A program made the position numbers and the translations under genes. Shown piece after piece: positions 1-6,234 of a stretch of DNA of 15,354 nt. The notes beneath the pieces were generated by a model. The model was not told the origin of the DNA. It saw only the letters and a list, made by a program, of their open reading frames with translations, and searched no databases. The DNA comes from Actinomycetes bacterium (GTDB taxonomy: Bacteria > Actinomycetota > Acidimicrobiia > Acidimicrobiales > Acidimicrobiaceae): assembly GCA_021833085.1 (NCBI GenBank), contig JAKBGL010000015.1, positions 1 through 15,354 of the forward strand. Direction: 5' to 3'. Positions within the stretch are counted from its first letter, which is position 1. The number at the start of each line of letters is the position of its first letter.

Positions 1-180
1 CTTTTCGAAGCCATAAAGTATCGTACCTGCAATACTACCGAGACGGACGATCCCTCTCGTTTCCAGACACAATCGAAGACTCCTAACTCATAGTACTAAG
101 GTTCGTTTAGACCAAAAATCTCTAGCTTGACCTCTCGAAGGGTGATACACTTGGGCACGTTTTAGATATGGGAGATCGCT

Positions 181-669
181 ATGGACGGACCCACAATCGA
201 ATACAGGAGGACGCTAGTCCAGATTCTCCAAAGGGACTTACCCCAAATTAAACCTCACGTAGTAACTACACAGGCAGAGACAGTACTAGACGACCTGCTC
301 CTAAACGTTGCATCTGAGATGGAACTCGACGTTGAAAGAAGCCAATACCTTATTTCAGACGATGCGAGCGAGGAAGACGCTTACTCGGTACTTGCCGCCG
401 TCGACTCATGGATGAGCACGGCTTCATACGCCGTGTCTTGGGTCTACTCCCCGCAAAGTCCTTTGCCCATCGGGCTATCTGGTTGGTCACCCAGAGTTGC
501 CAAACGTCTTCACCATTTCAGTCAAGTATCTCACCATATTTTGTCTAAACTCCGTGACGATCTAGGGGCAAACTCTTACGCAGTAATCGTCTCGTTCCCT
601 TTCGGCATCTCCGTGTCGTTGAGCTGGGATAACCACTTTCCTGCCGAAGTCCCGTGCTCCCTTATATAG
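181..669 (+). CDS. Hypothetical protein, 162 aa, family not recognised
   Basis: I do not recognise this protein. The ATG is preceded by GGGAG at 170-174 with a 6-nt gap, a good ribosome binding site, and the ORF ends at TAG. It is acidic in the first half, with an Asp/Glu-rich stretch at about residues 40-70 that includes DDASEEDAY. A more hydrophobic and aromatic middle follows (SWMSTASYAVSWVY, about 77-90), then a His-rich patch (RLHHFSQVSHH, about 109-119) and a hydrophobic tail. There is no signal peptide, clear transmembrane helix or known motif. It stands alone, convergent with the GntR-family gene, with 113 bp between stop codons and no clear terminator. It is called real because of the binding site and balanced amino-acid composition; its role is unknown. 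Confidence 0.6.
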   Translation: MDGPTIEYRRTLVQILQRDLPQIKPHVVTTQAETVLDDLLLNVASEMELDVERSQYLISDDASEEDAYSVLAAVDSWMSTASYAVSWVYSPQSPLPIGLSGWSPRVAKRLHHFSQVSHHILSKLRDDLGANSYAVIVSFPFGISVSLSWDNHFPAEVPCSLI

Positions 670-782
670 CGCAGCCATCCAGAGTTAGGCAAACACTAAT
701 TTAAAATGGGTATCGCGTCTAAGAATCTGTGGCTCGACGCAACCCTAGTAACGACCGTACTCTTCATCGAAGATCAACGTAC

Positions 783-1553
783 CTAGACCTCAGTACTGTG
801 GATCTTTTCAACAAGCTCCTTCCAAGGTGCGGACGAAGTAGTCAAGAAATGCTCTTGTGCTATACGAGCCGCACCTTCTACATCTTGATTTGCAATAGCC
901 ACTACAAGAGCTTCGTGATCAGATAAGGCATGTTCTCGAAGCGAAACTGAAAATGGGTCTTGCATGAATCCTAAGTTGGTAGCTGCAATTAAAGTTCTTG
1001 ACAGTCTCCTAAGGTAAGAGTTACGGGTGGACGAAGCTATGAAGTCATGAAGCTCGTGGTCAGCTGCTCGAGACTCCTGCACACTTTTCGCGTCTCGGTA
1101 ACTTGCTAAAGCACGTTTCATGAGTTCAATATCTTTATCCTCGCGTCGTTGCGCTGCGGTGCGAGCAATCTGCTGCTCAATCAGGTTCCTATAGTCCAAC
1201 AACTCATTGAATGACTCCCCTAGAGGATCAAGGGTACGAAGCGCTGACTGAAATACCGATGAGTTCTTAGACACTGGTAGAACAACGGTACCACCTTGCC
1301 TCCCTCGCCTTATTGAGACGATGTCTTTAGTTAAAAGCTGCTCCAGCGCAAGTCGCAAGGTCTGCCTGCTTACACCCAATATGCCCGCCAACTCACGCTC
1401 AGGAGGAAGGCGATCTCCTGGTGCATAGATACCTACCGCTATAGCAGTTAGAAGTCGATCAGCAACCTGCTGAGGCGCCCTATGAAGCCTCATCGTTCCA
1501 ATGATCTCGTCATCTAAGCCACTTAGGAACTGACGTGTTATCTCACTTTCCAC
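783..1553 (-). CDS. GntR/FadR-subfamily transcriptional regulator
   Basis: This is a 256-residue DNA-binding regulator. An N-terminal winged helix-turn-helix spans about residues 26-92, with the GntR signature GDRLPPERELAGILGVSRQT at 46-65 and a wing ending RRGRQGGTVV. A C-terminal all-helical FCD effector domain follows (about 112-240). The four residues expected to bind a metal in FCD proteins are present: D165, H169, H213 and H235. Members of this family usually repress catabolic operons and release DNA when a carboxylic or amino acid ligand binds. The start is GTG at 1553, with AAGG about 5 nt upstream; no better ATG is in frame until residue 21, which would cut into the domain. The gene is divergent from the permease-dehydrogenase-dipeptidase operon, so it most likely controls that operon and itself through the 1554-1657 region. 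The ligand, perhaps D-alanine, another D-amino acid or a D,D-dipeptide, is inferred from context. Confidence 0.93.
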   Translation of the reverse strand: MESEITRQFLSGLDDEIIGTMRLHRAPQQVADRLLTAIAVGIYAPGDRLPPERELAGILGVSRQTLRLALEQLLTKDIVSIRRGRQGGTVVLPVSKNSSVFQSALRTLDPLGESFNELLDYRNLIEQQIARTAAQRREDKDIELMKRALASYRDAKSVQESRAADHELHDFIASSTRNSYLRRLSRTLIAATNLGFMQDPFSVSLREHALSDHEALVVAIANQDVEGAARIAQEHFLTTSSAPWKELVEKIHSTEV

Positions 1554-1591
1554 ACCTTGATCTTATCAACTGTAAACACCATGTTATCTTT

Positions 1592-1600
1592 TGGTATAAA
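1592..1600 (+). promoter_or_regulatory. Extended -10 promoter of the D-amino-acid operon
   Basis: TGGTATAAA matches the extended -10 pattern TGN-TATAAT in 8 of 9 positions. No good -35 hexamer lies 16-18 bp upstream, which is typical of extended -10 promoters. Transcription would start near 1607, giving a leader of about 50 nt before the permease ATG at 1658. This is a reading of sequence only; no start site has been mapped. Confidence 0.45.
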
Positions 1601-1626
1601 GGACCACACAATAGACCATTTTGTGT
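1592..1626. promoter_or_regulatory. Candidate GntR-family operators in the divergent promoter region
   Basis: Two overlapping inverted repeats sit at the predicted start of transcription. TGGT-N7-ACCA spans 1592-1606, and the perfect 6-bp repeat ACACAA-N9-TTGTGT spans 1606-1626. FadR-type regulators bind short palindromes with GT/AC half sites, and both repeats have such half sites. Placed over the -10 element and the first transcribed bases, a bound regulator would block the permease operon. Which repeat is the real operator cannot be decided from one sequence. Confidence 0.45.
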
Positions 1627-1657
1627 TATCTTAACTTATCTACCAAAAGGGGGACCG

Positions 1658-3040
1658 ATGAAAGAGTCACTTAAAGGTTCGGCGAATCACTTAGCCAACG
1701 ACGCTATCCGCCCATTCAGCGCGCTAGCCATCGCAGTCGCTGCGATCTCTCCGACCACATCTGTATTTCTTGTATATGGTGCAGGTTTGGCTGCTGCGGG
1801 GACCGGAGTAGTTTGGGCTTTTGTGATCGGCGGAGTTATCGCTGCTGGCATGGCACTTTCATACGCGGAGGTTGGATCTGCCTTTCTATCAGCCGGAGGT
1901 GCTTATACGATCGTTCGGAGGGCTCTAGGCCCAATAGCTGGGGGCGTAACTGCTCTTTTGTTTTTGGTCCTTGGGGTAGTGGTAACCGCATCTATTTTAG
2001 TGGCCGCTGCCACGTATCTAAACTCACTCATTCCTGCTCTTCCTGTCAACTGGACAGCGTTTCTGATGATGGCCATCGTCACAGCTCTCTCCATAACTAA
2101 AATTTCGCCAACAAGCTGGGTCACAACAGCCATGTTGATGCTTGAACTCGCCGTAATAATTGTGTTCTCCGTCGTTGCTATTACTCATCCAGCCGCTCAT
2201 GGAGCTTCTATTTTGCATCCCGTCATGGCCGCCGGTCATGGAACCTTGTCTAAGGTCGGAGTAAGCGCTTTATTGGTCGCAGTTGTACCGGCCCTGTTTG
2301 CCTATAACGGCTACGACTGGCCCCTTTACTTCTCAGAGGAGTCAACCTCGCCACGACGTTCACTCCCTAAGGCAGTCATCGTTGCTGCAGCAATCTCAAT
2401 TGGGGTAGAGCTCTTTGCAGTTATCGCAGCCACTGTTGCAACAAAAAACTTAGGTGCTACCACACAAAGTGCAACGCCACTATCGCTTATTGCACAAAAC
2501 TTACTTGGTACCGCCGGGGCCGATATATTACTGATCGGAGTTGTCGTGGCGATGTTCGACACAGGTCTCGCTGGGAACTTAGCATATGCTCGCATCTACT
2601 ACGCATGTGCTCGAGACGGTCTATTACCAAAACCTCTCACTCGATTCTTCGGCTATCTAACTCCTAAATCCAAAGTTCCCGCCATGGGTTTCCTAGTACT
2701 TTTTGTCGGTAACGGAGTATTAGCCATATTTACCTCCCTGAATAACCTCATAACCTTTACGGGAGTCGTAATCGTCGTCATCTATCTTCTCGTTGCAGTT
2801 TCTGCCCTAGTCTCACGGGTAAGGGATAAGGCGATTCCTCGGACCTTCAAGATGCCCCTTTGGCCTCTACCACCCATCGTGGCTATCATTGGAGTTATTA
2901 TTGCTCTAAGTCAACAGTCAAAGGGAGACCTCATCACTACCGCCATAGTCGTCCTTGTAGGAACGGCTTGGTTTACCTTACGTAGAAGATCTCTACCCCA
3001 GCGGCTAGATGGCAACTATCAAGGAGAGGCCGAGGTTTAA
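1658..3040 (+). CDS. APC-superfamily amino acid permease
   Basis: This is a polytopic inner-membrane transporter of 460 residues, the usual length for the amino acid-polyamine-organocation superfamily, with about 12 hydrophobic segments. The hallmark in TM1 (IAVAAISPTTSVFLVYGAG, about 25-43) and the motif following TM2 (SYAEVGSAFLSAGGAY, 68-83, then RRALGP) fit APC permeases. Members move amino acids or small amines, usually by proton or sodium symport or by exchange. The ATG at 1658 was chosen because it follows AAGGGGG (1647-1653) and gives the normal short cytoplasmic N-terminus. The open frame runs back to 1535 but would then overlap the regulator gene and the operator. The stop is 3 nt before the dehydrogenase start, so the two are surely co-transcribed. 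The neighbours suggest a D-amino acid, most likely D-alanine, as substrate, or possibly a D,D-dipeptide, which would be unusual for this family. Substrate identity is an inference. Confidence 0.93.
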   Translation: MKESLKGSANHLANDAIRPFSALAIAVAAISPTTSVFLVYGAGLAAAGTGVVWAFVIGGVIAAGMALSYAEVGSAFLSAGGAYTIVRRALGPIAGGVTALLFLVLGVVVTASILVAAATYLNSLIPALPVNWTAFLMMAIVTALSITKISPTSWVTTAMLMLELAVIIVFSVVAITHPAAHGASILHPVMAAGHGTLSKVGVSALLVAVVPALFAYNGYDWPLYFSEESTSPRRSLPKAVIVAAAISIGVELFAVIAATVATKNLGATTQSATPLSLIAQNLLGTAGADILLIGVVVAMFDTGLAGNLAYARIYYACARDGLLPKPLTRFFGYLTPKSKVPAMGFLVLFVGNGVLAIFTSLNNLITFTGVVIVVIYLLVAVSALVSRVRDKAIPRTFKMPLWPLPPIVAIIGVIIALSQQSKGDLITTAIVVLVGTAWFTLRRRSLPQRLDGNYQGEAEV

Positions 3041-3043
3041 TAC

Positions 3044-4294
3044 ATGAAAGAAGTTACGTCCGTTGTAGTGGTTGGTTCTGGTATTGTCGGACTCTCAACT
3101 GCTTGGCATCTTTTACGAGAGGGTGTCTCAGTTACGATCGTTGAGCAAAGCTCAGTTGCTGCAGGAGCGTCATATGGCAACGCTGGCTGGATATCTCCTG
3201 GTCTTGCCACCCCACTTCCTGAGCCAAGCGTCATCAAATTCGGAATAAAGTCTCTTACCGACAGAGATTCACCACTTTATATCCCTCCAACAACTGACGG
3301 TGCAATCATGACCTTCGCTGCCAGATTCGCACGTAACTGCACGAGATCCAGGTGGAATACATCGATGAAAGCGCTTTTACCTCTGAATGAAGGCGCTATC
3401 GAAGGCTACGAGGAGATCTCCTCTCAGTCCAACCACCAAGATGGTCTACGAGCAAAGGAGGCTCCGATCCTTGCCGCCTTTTACTCCAAGAGCGATGCAA
3501 GCGCTTTAAAGGAGGAGTTGGCTGACATCGTTATCTCTGGCGGAACAATAAAAAGTCAAGAACTTAGTGGTAGAGACTTGGCAGGTCAGTATCCATACTT
3601 GAATCCAAATGTCTCATTCGCAATCTCATTACTTGGACAGCGTTTCATCGATCCTTACAGGTACTGCCTCTCTTTAGCAGACGAAGTAACGGCACTTGGA
3701 GGCGAGTTACGATTTGGAGAAAGAGTGCTAGGCGTCGAGCCAACTCATTCCGGTGCCACCACGCGGCTTTCAAACGGCGAAACGGTCACTTCAGATGCAG
3801 TGGTAATAGCAACTGGAGCCTGGACGTCCACGTTGGCTAAGAGTCTCGGAGTAAAGGTATCACAAGCGGCCGGACGGGGCTACTCATTTTGGGCTGCATC
3901 TGAAGAACAGATAGATCACCCAATATACTTTCCTGCGCAAAGGATTGCGTGCACGCCTTTAGATAATGGGCTCCGAGTGGCCGGAACTATGGAGATTACA
4001 GGCACGTTGGAGGCCTATGACTCTAGACGAGTTGACGCTATTGTTAAAAGTGCACGAGGGCTCCTGAAGGGAGTCAATCTAGAGGAAAGAAAGCATGAGT
4101 GGGTTGGTCCTCGACCTATAACAGAAGACGGACTACCATTAATTGGGCCGACCAAAAGCGAAAACATCTGGGTCGCCGCAGGGCACGGAATGTGGGGTGT
4201 AACTTACGGACCCATCACAGGTCGCCTAGTGGCGCAAGCACTTACCTCCAAGAGACTTCCGTCCACACTCCGACCATTTTCTCCTTTGAGGTGA
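3044..4294 (+). CDS. FAD-dependent D-amino-acid dehydrogenase/oxidase (DadA-like)
   Basis: A 416-residue flavoenzyme of the DAO superfamily. It opens with a Rossmann dinucleotide-binding fold: beta strand, GSGIVG at 11-16, and acidic E34 at the end of the second strand for the adenosine ribose. ATGAW (256-260) fits the second FAD contact. The C-terminus carries the family pattern VGPRPITEDGLPLIGP (354-369) and AAGHGMWGVTYGPITGRLVA (378-397), which closes the FAD site. This is typical of the DadA small subunit, length about 415-435. DadA oxidises D-alanine and other D-amino acids to 2-oxo acids and ammonia, passing electrons to the respiratory chain. It starts at ATG 3044, 3 nt after the permease stop, with GAGG at 3032-3035 as binding site. 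The dipeptidase downstream would supply its D-alanine. Glycine oxidase or another D-amino acid specificity cannot be excluded. Confidence 0.9.
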   Translation: MKEVTSVVVVGSGIVGLSTAWHLLREGVSVTIVEQSSVAAGASYGNAGWISPGLATPLPEPSVIKFGIKSLTDRDSPLYIPPTTDGAIMTFAARFARNCTRSRWNTSMKALLPLNEGAIEGYEEISSQSNHQDGLRAKEAPILAAFYSKSDASALKEELADIVISGGTIKSQELSGRDLAGQYPYLNPNVSFAISLLGQRFIDPYRYCLSLADEVTALGGELRFGERVLGVEPTHSGATTRLSNGETVTSDAVVIATGAWTSTLAKSLGVKVSQAAGRGYSFWAASEEQIDHPIYFPAQRIACTPLDNGLRVAGTMEITGTLEAYDSRRVDAIVKSARGLLKGVNLEERKHEWVGPRPITEDGLPLIGPTKSENIWVAAGHGMWGVTYGPITGRLVAQALTSKRLPSTLRPFSPLR

Positions 4295-4298
4295 CCAA

Positions 4299-5018
4299 GT
4301 GAGCGACGAATTACAAGGCTCAAGCTCTTTAGAGTCGGTCGTCTTGATGGCTGATCCAGTAATTGGATCTATTCCGATCTCAGAGTCTGGCGAGGCTTTG
4401 ATACCTATTGAACCGACTCCCAAACTCTCGCTTGAACCAACCTTTAGAGAGTTAGACCCTAGGTGCGTCTACGTGAGAACGTCTGTAGCCGAGAGTCTCT
4501 ACAGAGCGGCAGAGAGTCTTCCAGACGGCGTCGAGGTTCGTTTCTACGAGGGTTGGCGCTCCAGAGAGACCCAAGCACAGTACTTTAGGGAGTTCTTAGA
4601 TGCACTAAGATCCATCTATCCAAAAACCACTGTTAAACAGCTACAACGACTAGCGTCTCGCTACGTCTCTCCACCATGGATCGCACCGCCACACGTAACT
4701 GGAAGCGCTATCGATCTAACGTTAGGTTACATCAATGGTCCCGAGTTAGATATGGGTACCAAGGTTAATGAAACGCCAGAAGACAGTGAAGACCGATGCT
4801 ACACATACTCAGAGGATATTTCGAAGGAAGCTCGAAAAAATAGAGAACTGCTTATTAGAGTTCTAACGAGTCAAGGATTTGCCAACTATCCTACCGAGTG
4901 GTGGCATTGGTCAAAAGGCGATCGATACTGGGCACACACATACGGTTACGAAAAGGCTCGATTTGGAGAGATTGAACCTACGGGGCCAAGTAGTTCCATT
5001 AGTTTCTTTCCCGCGTGA
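4299..5018 (+). CDS. D-alanyl-D-alanine dipeptidase, VanX/DdpX-like (peptidase M15D)
   Basis: A 239-residue zinc peptidase that should split D-Ala-D-Ala into two D-alanines. All residues of the VanX active site are visible. H132 and D139 lie in PHVTGSAID (131-139), which matches the family pattern SxHxxGxAxD. E200 and H203 lie in TEWWH (199-203), the catalytic base and third zinc ligand. R87 in EGWRSRETQ (84-92) corresponds to the transition-state arginine. It is longer than VanX and DdpX (about 190-200 aa) because of an N-terminal stretch of about 40 residues. No signal peptide is present, so the enzyme is cytoplasmic. The start is GTG at 4299, 4 nt after the dehydrogenase stop, with GAGG at 4288-4291. 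Nothing of a vanHA resistance cassette (D-lactate dehydrogenase, D-Ala-D-Lac ligase, VanRS) is nearby, so the role is probably nutrient use or cell-wall recycling as for DdpX, not glycopeptide resistance. Confidence 0.92.
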   Translation: MSDELQGSSSLESVVLMADPVIGSIPISESGEALIPIEPTPKLSLEPTFRELDPRCVYVRTSVAESLYRAAESLPDGVEVRFYEGWRSRETQAQYFREFLDALRSIYPKTTVKQLQRLASRYVSPPWIAPPHVTGSAIDLTLGYINGPELDMGTKVNETPEDSEDRCYTYSEDISKEARKNRELLIRVLTSQGFANYPTEWWHWSKGDRYWAHTYGYEKARFGEIEPTGPSSSISFFPA

Positions 5019-5066
5019 CCTCAGCGTGGAAGATACAACGTAACAATTGACTTTATTGCCGATTAA

Positions 5067-5112
5067 TTAATTAGTTAAAAATTATTATTGACATAAAGTA
5101 GTAACTAATTAA
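5067..5112. repeat. 11-bp perfect inverted repeat flanking a -35-like box
   Basis: TTAATTAGTTA (5067-5077) and TAACTAATTAA (5102-5112) are exact reverse complements separated by 24 bp, with centres 35 bp apart. TTGACA lies between the arms at 5088-5093. This arrangement would suit a pair of operator half sites around a promoter or, less likely because the stem is AT-rich, an RNA hairpin. Confidence 0.5.
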
Positions 5113-5136
5113 AGCTAAGCTGCAACTGATTAAGAG

Positions 5137-5150
5137 ATCTATTCATAGAT
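5137..5150. repeat. 14-bp palindrome ATCTAT-TC-ATAGAT
   Basis: Two 6-bp arms, perfectly complementary, are separated by 2 bp. The site lies about 105 bp upstream of the sulfotransferase start and downstream of the 11-bp inverted repeat. It may be a regulator-binding site; I know no regulator with this exact site. Confidence 0.3.
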
Positions 5151-5256
5151 AGAAATACGACCATACTTTTCGAAACAACAAACACAAAAGTGCTAAAGTT
5201 AAGGTTAAATTTGGGGCTGAGCGTGTAGATACAACTGGCAAAGAGGATGGTTAGCG

Positions 5257-6225
5257 TTGAGCGATAAATTACAAGTAGTTCAGGGGAGACACGACCGAAT
5301 TCTTGTAGCGGGGATATCCAGGTCTGGAAGCTCATGGGTTATCGATGCTCTACGAACAACACCTGGAACAAAATGCTGGTACGAGCCTGATTACATAGAC
5401 TCCGATCCAAACGGCAAGAAGCCGGCCGGGAGTACAGGTTTCGGACCGTACCCCGTCATTGAACCCGGATCCGACGGCGGTGTGCATAAAGCACTTTGGG
5501 ACGTCGTCTATAACGGTAAAATACCCGTCACACGAAGAGGAAACATACTAATCCCCCTTGCTAAGCCTTTTTTAAAGTTACCCAAACCAATCCTTCATCC
5601 CCTCTTCAAACTAGGGACCAAAGTGTTCACCGCTGTACCTGGCGTAGCACCCGAACGAGTGGCCGTAAAGTCTGTCTTCACTGCTTTTTGTATCGAGTGG
5701 ATCGTAGAAACCTACGATCCAAAGGTAGTTATGTTACAACGCAATCCACTCAGTATTGTTTCTAGTTGGCGAGACCTAAAGACACCCGTATTTGACCTGG
5801 CTACGAGACCACACGTATTGGAAAACTATAGAGATCGATACGAAGGAGATCCCCCTAAAGAAAGTGATTCCGAGTTGACAAAGATTGCTTGGGCGGTCGG
5901 TCTGATAACGACGGTTATGAGCGACTCTTTGGAACGACACCCTGAGTGGCTGTTGGTAAACCATGAAGATCTCTGCATCGACTCGCCTGCAAAGTTCAAG
6001 ACGCTGTGCGAGCGGTTAGAGATTCCTTGGTCAGAGAGTGTAACGGAGTTCTTAAAGAGATCGAACCGTCCCGGCGAAGGACTGGAGACTAAGCGAATCA
6101 CCGAAGAACAGGTAGATAAGTGGAAGAAAAAGCTCAACTCCGAAGAGGTAGAGGAGATCACAGAGGTTCTCAACCGCTTCCCTCGCAAGGGATGGGTTCG
6201 GATACCTAGCGAACGTTCTGGTTAG
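5257..6225 (+). CDS. PAPS-dependent sulfotransferase family protein
   Basis: A 322-residue sulfotransferase of the Sulfotransfer_1/3 type, expected to move a sulfo group from PAPS to a hydroxyl on a sugar or lipid acceptor. The 5'-phosphosulfate loop is SRSGSSW (21-27), right after the first beta strand (RILVAGI). The 3'-phosphate site is VVMLQRNPLSIVSSW (157-171), with R162 and a conserved serine. VNHEDL (235-240) and the C-terminal helix from about 284 (EQVDKWKKKLNSEEVEEITE) are also typical. No signal peptide or membrane helix is present, so it acts in the cytoplasm, where PAPS is made. The start is TTG at 5257, supported by AGAGGA at 5242-5247; there is no in-frame ATG that keeps the PAPS loop. 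It leads the operon, 9 nt before the flippase gene. The acceptor is unknown; a lipid-linked sugar is inferred from the neighbours. Confidence 0.85.
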   Translation: MSDKLQVVQGRHDRILVAGISRSGSSWVIDALRTTPGTKCWYEPDYIDSDPNGKKPAGSTGFGPYPVIEPGSDGGVHKALWDVVYNGKIPVTRRGNILIPLAKPFLKLPKPILHPLFKLGTKVFTAVPGVAPERVAVKSVFTAFCIEWIVETYDPKVVMLQRNPLSIVSSWRDLKTPVFDLATRPHVLENYRDRYEGDPPKESDSELTKIAWAVGLITTVMSDSLERHPEWLLVNHEDLCIDSPAKFKTLCERLEIPWSESVTEFLKRSNRPGEGLETKRITEEQVDKWKKKLNSEEVEEITEVLNRFPRKGWVRIPSERSG

Positions 6226-6234
6226 CAGTAGTAT

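Larger units (their letters stand above)
1563..1640. repeat. Four TTATC motifs in helical phase
   Basis: TTATC occurs in the same orientation at 1563-1567, 1584-1588, 1626-1630 and 1636-1640. The spacings are 21, 42 and 10 bp, all close to whole helical turns. Two copies are part of a longer direct repeat, TGTTATCTT at 1582-1590 and 1624-1632. The motifs may be half sites for a regulator or a bending protein; chance is not excluded. Confidence 0.35.
5019..5256. other. AT-rich intergenic region before the glycan unit
   Basis: These 238 bp separate the D-amino-acid operon from the sulfotransferase unit and are clearly more AT-rich than the genes on both sides. They contain TTGACT at 5048-5053 and TTGACA at 5088-5093, both good -35 hexamers, but neither has a convincing -10 at 16-18 bp. 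No GC-rich terminator hairpin with a U tract is visible after 5018. The promoter of the sulfotransferase operon should lie here. Confidence 0.5.

Noticed and set aside
1..93. Possible end of an upstream gene entering from the left, open in frame 1 until TAG at 91-93
   Set aside because: A second forward frame is also open to about position 86, and 30 codons without a family match are too few to call.
729..926. 65-codon rightward ORF overlapping the 3' end of the GntR-family gene
   Set aside because: No binding site and mostly antisense to a clear gene; composition looks like a shadow frame.
1535..1657. Upstream extension of the permease frame to an ATG at 1535
   Set aside because: It would overlap the regulator gene and the operator region, adds about 41 residues without family resemblance, and lacks a binding site, while ATG 1658 follows AAGGGGG.
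4299..5018. VanX-type glycopeptide resistance cassette
   Set aside because: The dipeptidase is clear, but no VanH, D-Ala-D-Lac ligase or VanRS genes are present, and the neighbours are catabolic.
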